Assembly: GCA_934097105.1 (NCBI GenBank)
Contig: CAKONI010000008.1
Span: forward strand, 1 to 33,080
Reading direction: 5' to 3'
DNA length: 33,080 nt
From: an uncultured Bacilli bacterium
GTDB lineage: Bacteria; Bacillota_I; Bacilli_A; RF39; UBA660
A program made the translations under genes and the position numbers. The notes under the pieces are model-generated. The model had not been told where the DNA came from, did no database searches, and saw only the letters and a program-made list of their open reading frames with translations. Of the stretch, positions 30,913-33,080 are shown one piece after another. The stretch's first letter is position 1, and each line of letters opens with the position of its first letter.

Positions 30913-30940
30913 AATCCCGGATTTTTTCTGGGATTTTTTT
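30913..30940 (+). terminator. Strong plus-strand terminator with no gene in front of it
   Basis: AATCCCGGA (30913-30921) pairs with TCTGGGATT (30927-30935) through one G-T pair, loop TTTTT, then five more T. The minus strand has no T tract here. No plus-strand gene precedes it, so it implies a short RNA starting near 30890. Confidence 0.65.
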
Positions 30941-30943
30941 GTA

Positions 30944-30978
30944 TTTTAAAAGTTAGCTGTTTTTTTGCTAACTTTTTT
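30944..30978 (-). terminator. Terminator of the permease-tetR operon
   Basis: Perfect ten-base stem AAAAGTTAGC (30948-30957) with GCTAACTTTT (30967-30976), nine-base loop. T tracts exist on both strands, so it may act both ways. It lies 11 bases beyond the tetR stop. Confidence 0.75.
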
Positions 30979-30988
30979 GGTTTAATTT

Positions 30989-31588
30989 TTAATTTAGAAG
31001 AGATATTGCTACTTTTACTACTTCTTTTTTCATGGCGTCATAGTCTAGGTCATCGTGTTTATGATAGACTACTTCGTGGCAGAAATCATCTATTAGTCCT
31101 AGGATGATGTGTATTTTTTCTTTGGGGTTTGTTATTAAAATGTTGTTATTTTCGAGTAGTTTTTCTATTTTTTTTGTGGTTATCATTTCTCTTTCGTAGA
31201 ATAGGTTTGCTACTTCTTCGTCTAGGCAACTTATTGCGCTTAGTTCTTTGTGGGCTTTTTTGCTCATGGTGTGGGTTTTGATGAATTTGTCAATCATTTG
31301 TGAAATTAGTTTGTCTAGATCTTTTTTGTTGATACTTTTGGTTTCTAGAATTTGGTTCATTGGAAACATTATTTTGTTTGAGTAGTCTTTGATGCCTTCT
31401 AAAAAGATGGCTCTTTTGTCTTCGAAGTATTGGTAGATGATGCCTGTTGAGACGTCGGCGTATTTTGCTATGTCGATGCAGGTTGTGTTGTGATATCCTT
31501 TGTTACATATTAGTTCGAAGCCTTTTTCTATTATTTTTTTCTTTTTTTCTATTGAGTTTTTTTTGATTGGTTGTCTTATTTTTCCCAT
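30989..31588 (-). CDS. TetR/AcrR-family transcriptional regulator
   Basis: A 199-residue protein. The N-terminal DNA-binding domain (about 15-62) has the typical GFELICNKGYHNTTCIDIAKYADVSTGIIYQYFEDK helix-turn-helix pattern, in parts GYHNTTCIDIAKYADVS and GIIYQYFEDK. The C-terminal helical domain would bind a ligand. It starts 12 bases after the ABC permease gene, with AAAAAGGAG upstream, so it probably regulates that exporter operon. Ligand and operator are unknown. The inverted repeat at 30888-30906, beyond its 3' end, is one possible site but no promoter of its own operon is in the window. Confidence 0.93.
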   Translation of the reverse strand: MGKIRQPIKKNSIEKKKKIIEKGFELICNKGYHNTTCIDIAKYADVSTGIIYQYFEDKRAIFLEGIKDYSNKIMFPMNQILETKSINKKDLDKLISQMIDKFIKTHTMSKKAHKELSAISCLDEEVANLFYEREMITTKKIEKLLENNNILITNPKEKIHIILGLIDDFCHEVVYHKHDDLDYDAMKKEVVKVAISLLN

Positions 31589-31600
31589 GTTTTCTCCTTT

Positions 31601-33080
31601 TTATTCGTTTGTTTTTAGGCTTGATACCATGTCTATTTTTTTTACTTTTTTTGCTAGAATTTTGTTTACTATTATAGAAATTAGCAGAATTCCTAGACTT
31701 GAGTAAAGGTATGAGATTGGTCTTATGTGGGCACTGAAGTCATTGCTTTCTCCGAGTGAGAATATGAATATGAAGTCTGTTAGGTAGTACCCTAGAGGGA
31801 GTCCTAATAATATTGCGATTATGGCAAGCCATATGTTTTGTTTTATGAATATGTTTTTTATTTGTTTTGTTTTGAAGCCTATTACTTTAAGGGTTGCGAA
31901 CTGATATTGTTTTTCTGAGAATGATAGAATTCCTAGGTTGTAGATGATTACTATTGTTAGGCCGGCGGAGACGATTATTAGGATAGATATCATTGATTTT
32001 GTTGTGTCTAGCATGTTTTCCATTCCTTTTTTTAGGGTGCTTATGCTTTGGATGGATTCTACGTTTTCTATGGTTTTTGTGTTTTTTAGATCTTTATTTG
32101 TGTAGATATTGGTTGGTCTATAGGTTAGACCTAGGCTTTCATAGAATTTTTTTGTGCAGTTTAGTTGTTGGTTTTGTGGGTCTCTGTTTAGACCAGTTAT
32201 TTTGACGCTGTACCATTTGGTGCTTCCGAATATGTGAAATGATATTTTGTCTCCTTTTTTTACGTTTAGGGTTTTTGCTAATTTTTCTGTTATATAGATG
32301 CCATCATTTGTTAGGTTCATGTAGTTGCGGTTGTGGTCTGTATATTTTAAATGGTCTTTGGCATCGTTTATTGTTAGGGTTGTTACTTTGTTTTTGTTAT
32401 TTGTTTTTATTTCTACTGCTTGGGTTTGACTGGTTGCGTTTCCGTATTGGGCTTCTAGGTTTTCTAAATCTTTATCTGTGTAGGTGTTGTTTAGGTTTAG
32501 TTTGTATTCGAATTTTGATAGTTTGTTGAATTCCCAGTCTAGGTAGGAGTTCATGCTGTCTAGCATTCCGAAGGCGCAGACTAGAAGCATGCAGGAGCCG
32601 GTGATTCCTACGATCGCCATGATGGAGCGGCCTTTGTTTCTTGATATATCTCTTAAGTTCCATTTTGTACTTAGTGATGCTTTTTTTAAGAATGTTTTTG
32701 TTGTTAGAGCGAAGTTTTTATTTTTTATGTTTGGCGTGCTTTGTCTTAGGGCGTTTACCGCGGGTTCTTTTAGGATTTTTCTACATGATAGGTAGGTTGC
32801 TAAGGTGATAAGGATGATGACTCCTACTGCTAGAATGAATGATATTGGTTTTAGGGCTATGTTTATTGTTGGCATTTCGTAGTATTCTTTTAGCATATTT
32901 AGGAAGAAGTTTCCTAATACTAGAGGGCCTAGAATGAGTCCTGTTATGCTTGCTAATAGGCTTATATAAAAGCCATAACTGATGTAATGGGAACTTATTT
33001 TTTTATTTTTGAATCCTAATGCTTTTAGGGTTCCTATTTGGACTCTTTCTTTTTTTATGAAGCGGTTCATTGTGGTTACT
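31601..33080 (-). CDS. FtsX/MacB-type ABC transporter permease, 3' part only
   Basis: The frame is open through the right edge (493 codons inside the window). The ATG at 33070 is internal, because the codons before it continue a conserved 'MNRFIKKERVQIGTLKALGF' type segment. Two FtsX domains are visible. The first is cut by the edge (FIKKERVQIGTLKALGFKNK). The second is near the C-terminus (FSEKQYQFATLKVIGFKTKQI) and is followed by three membrane helices. Between them lie a helix (IMAIVGITGSCMLLVCAFG) and an outer domain of about 180 residues. Such proteins pair with an ATP-binding subunit to export peptides, lipids or drugs or to signal. No ATPase gene is inside the window. Confidence 0.88.
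   Translation of the reverse strand, partial: VTTMNRFIKKERVQIGTLKALGFKNKKISSHYISYGFYISLLASITGLILGPLVLGNFFLNMLKEYYEMPTINIALKPISFILAVGVIILITLATYLSCRKILKEPAVNALRQSTPNIKNKNFALTTKTFLKKASLSTKWNLRDISRNKGRSIMAIVGITGSCMLLVCAFGMLDSMNSYLDWEFNKLSKFEYKLNLNNTYTDKDLENLEAQYGNATSQTQAVEIKTNNKNKVTTLTINDAKDHLKYTDHNRNYMNLTNDGIYITEKLAKTLNVKKGDKISFHIFGSTKWYSVKITGLNRDPQNQQLNCTKKFYESLGLTYRPTNIYTNKDLKNTKTIENVESIQSISTLKKGMENMLDTTKSMISILIIVSAGLTIVIIYNLGILSFSEKQYQFATLKVIGFKTKQIKNIFIKQNIWLAIIAILLGLPLGYYLTDFIFIFSLGESNDFSAHIRPISYLYSSLGILLISIIVNKILAKKVKKIDMVSSLKTNE

Noticed and set aside
30902..30949. Micro-ORF MTYLIPDFFWDFFVF with AAGGA five bases upstream
   Set aside because: It runs through the terminator hairpin, so a full message would rarely be made; the ribosome-site match is part of the inverted repeat.

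Overview
The window is very AT-rich bacterial chromosome with classical low-GC Gram-positive signals. Ribosome binding sites of the AGGTGAT/AAGGAG type precede most starts. Several promoters fit TTGA(C/T)N-17-TATAAT, and intrinsic terminators are common. UGA is a stop: mreC, spoIVFB and the thioredoxin-like gene all end in ATGA overlaps. The standard bacterial code therefore applies and mycoplasma recoding can be excluded. Four endospore genes (gpr, spoIIP, spoIVFA, spoIVFB) sit in the same local order as in Bacillus, so the host is probably a spore-forming member of the Bacilli. The extreme AT content, the missing neighbours and the TGS-less ThrRS suggest an uncultured, genome-reduced, host-associated lineage (Erysipelotrichales/RF39-like). 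That placement is inference.

Layout. 1-1.2 kb: 5' part of a secreted protein with InlB-type repeats, leaving the left edge. 1.4-5.3 kb: PBP2, diverging from a DUF2624-like gene and an MnmL-MnmM tRNA-modification fusion. 5.4-5.6 kb: a decayed Rpn-family nuclease tail. 5.8-9.1 kb: a sporulation operon read right to left (gpr, spoIIP, a yqxA-like gene, an unknown membrane-anchored protein), diverging from rpsT at 9.2 kb as in Bacillus. 9.5-10.5 kb: a transglutaminase-like exported protein. 10.5-11.8 kb: lspA-rluD. 11.9-13.9 kb: a cadherin-like surface protein with a zinc-ribbon tail. 14.0-19.0 kb: a compact operon that reproduces the Bacillus spoIIB-radC-mre-spoIVF cluster without maf, mreB or minCD, ending in a GHL10 glycosidase-like gene. 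19.1-20.4 kb: a solitary TnpB element (IS200/IS605 type) with its omega-RNA/right end.

20.5-22.5 kb: trmL, a membrane thioredoxin-like protein and a kinase-fold protein. 22.6-24.6 kb: two plus-strand paralogous membrane-anchored proteins, each with its own strong promoter. 24.7-27.0 kb: thrS with a basic hypothetical protein upstream. 27.0-28.7 kb: a Tic20-like membrane protein, pncC and a dCMP deaminase. 28.8-30.8 kb: a probable manganese-export operon (Cys-rich small protein, CDF transporter, MntP). 31.0-33.1 kb: a FtsX-type ABC permease (cut by the right edge) followed by a TetR regulator.

Much of the window serves wall growth and spore morphogenesis: PBP2 and MreCD for elongation, SpoIIP for engulfment, SpoIVFA/FB for sigma-K-type proteolysis, and GPR for germination. 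I did not find a clear, complete undescribed system. The best leads are the cadherin-like/zinc-ribbon protein, an orphan promoter-inverted-repeat-terminator locus near 30.9 kb, the non-AUG start needed by SpoIVFB, the TnpB-omega-RNA unit and the paralog pair at 22.6-24.6 kb.
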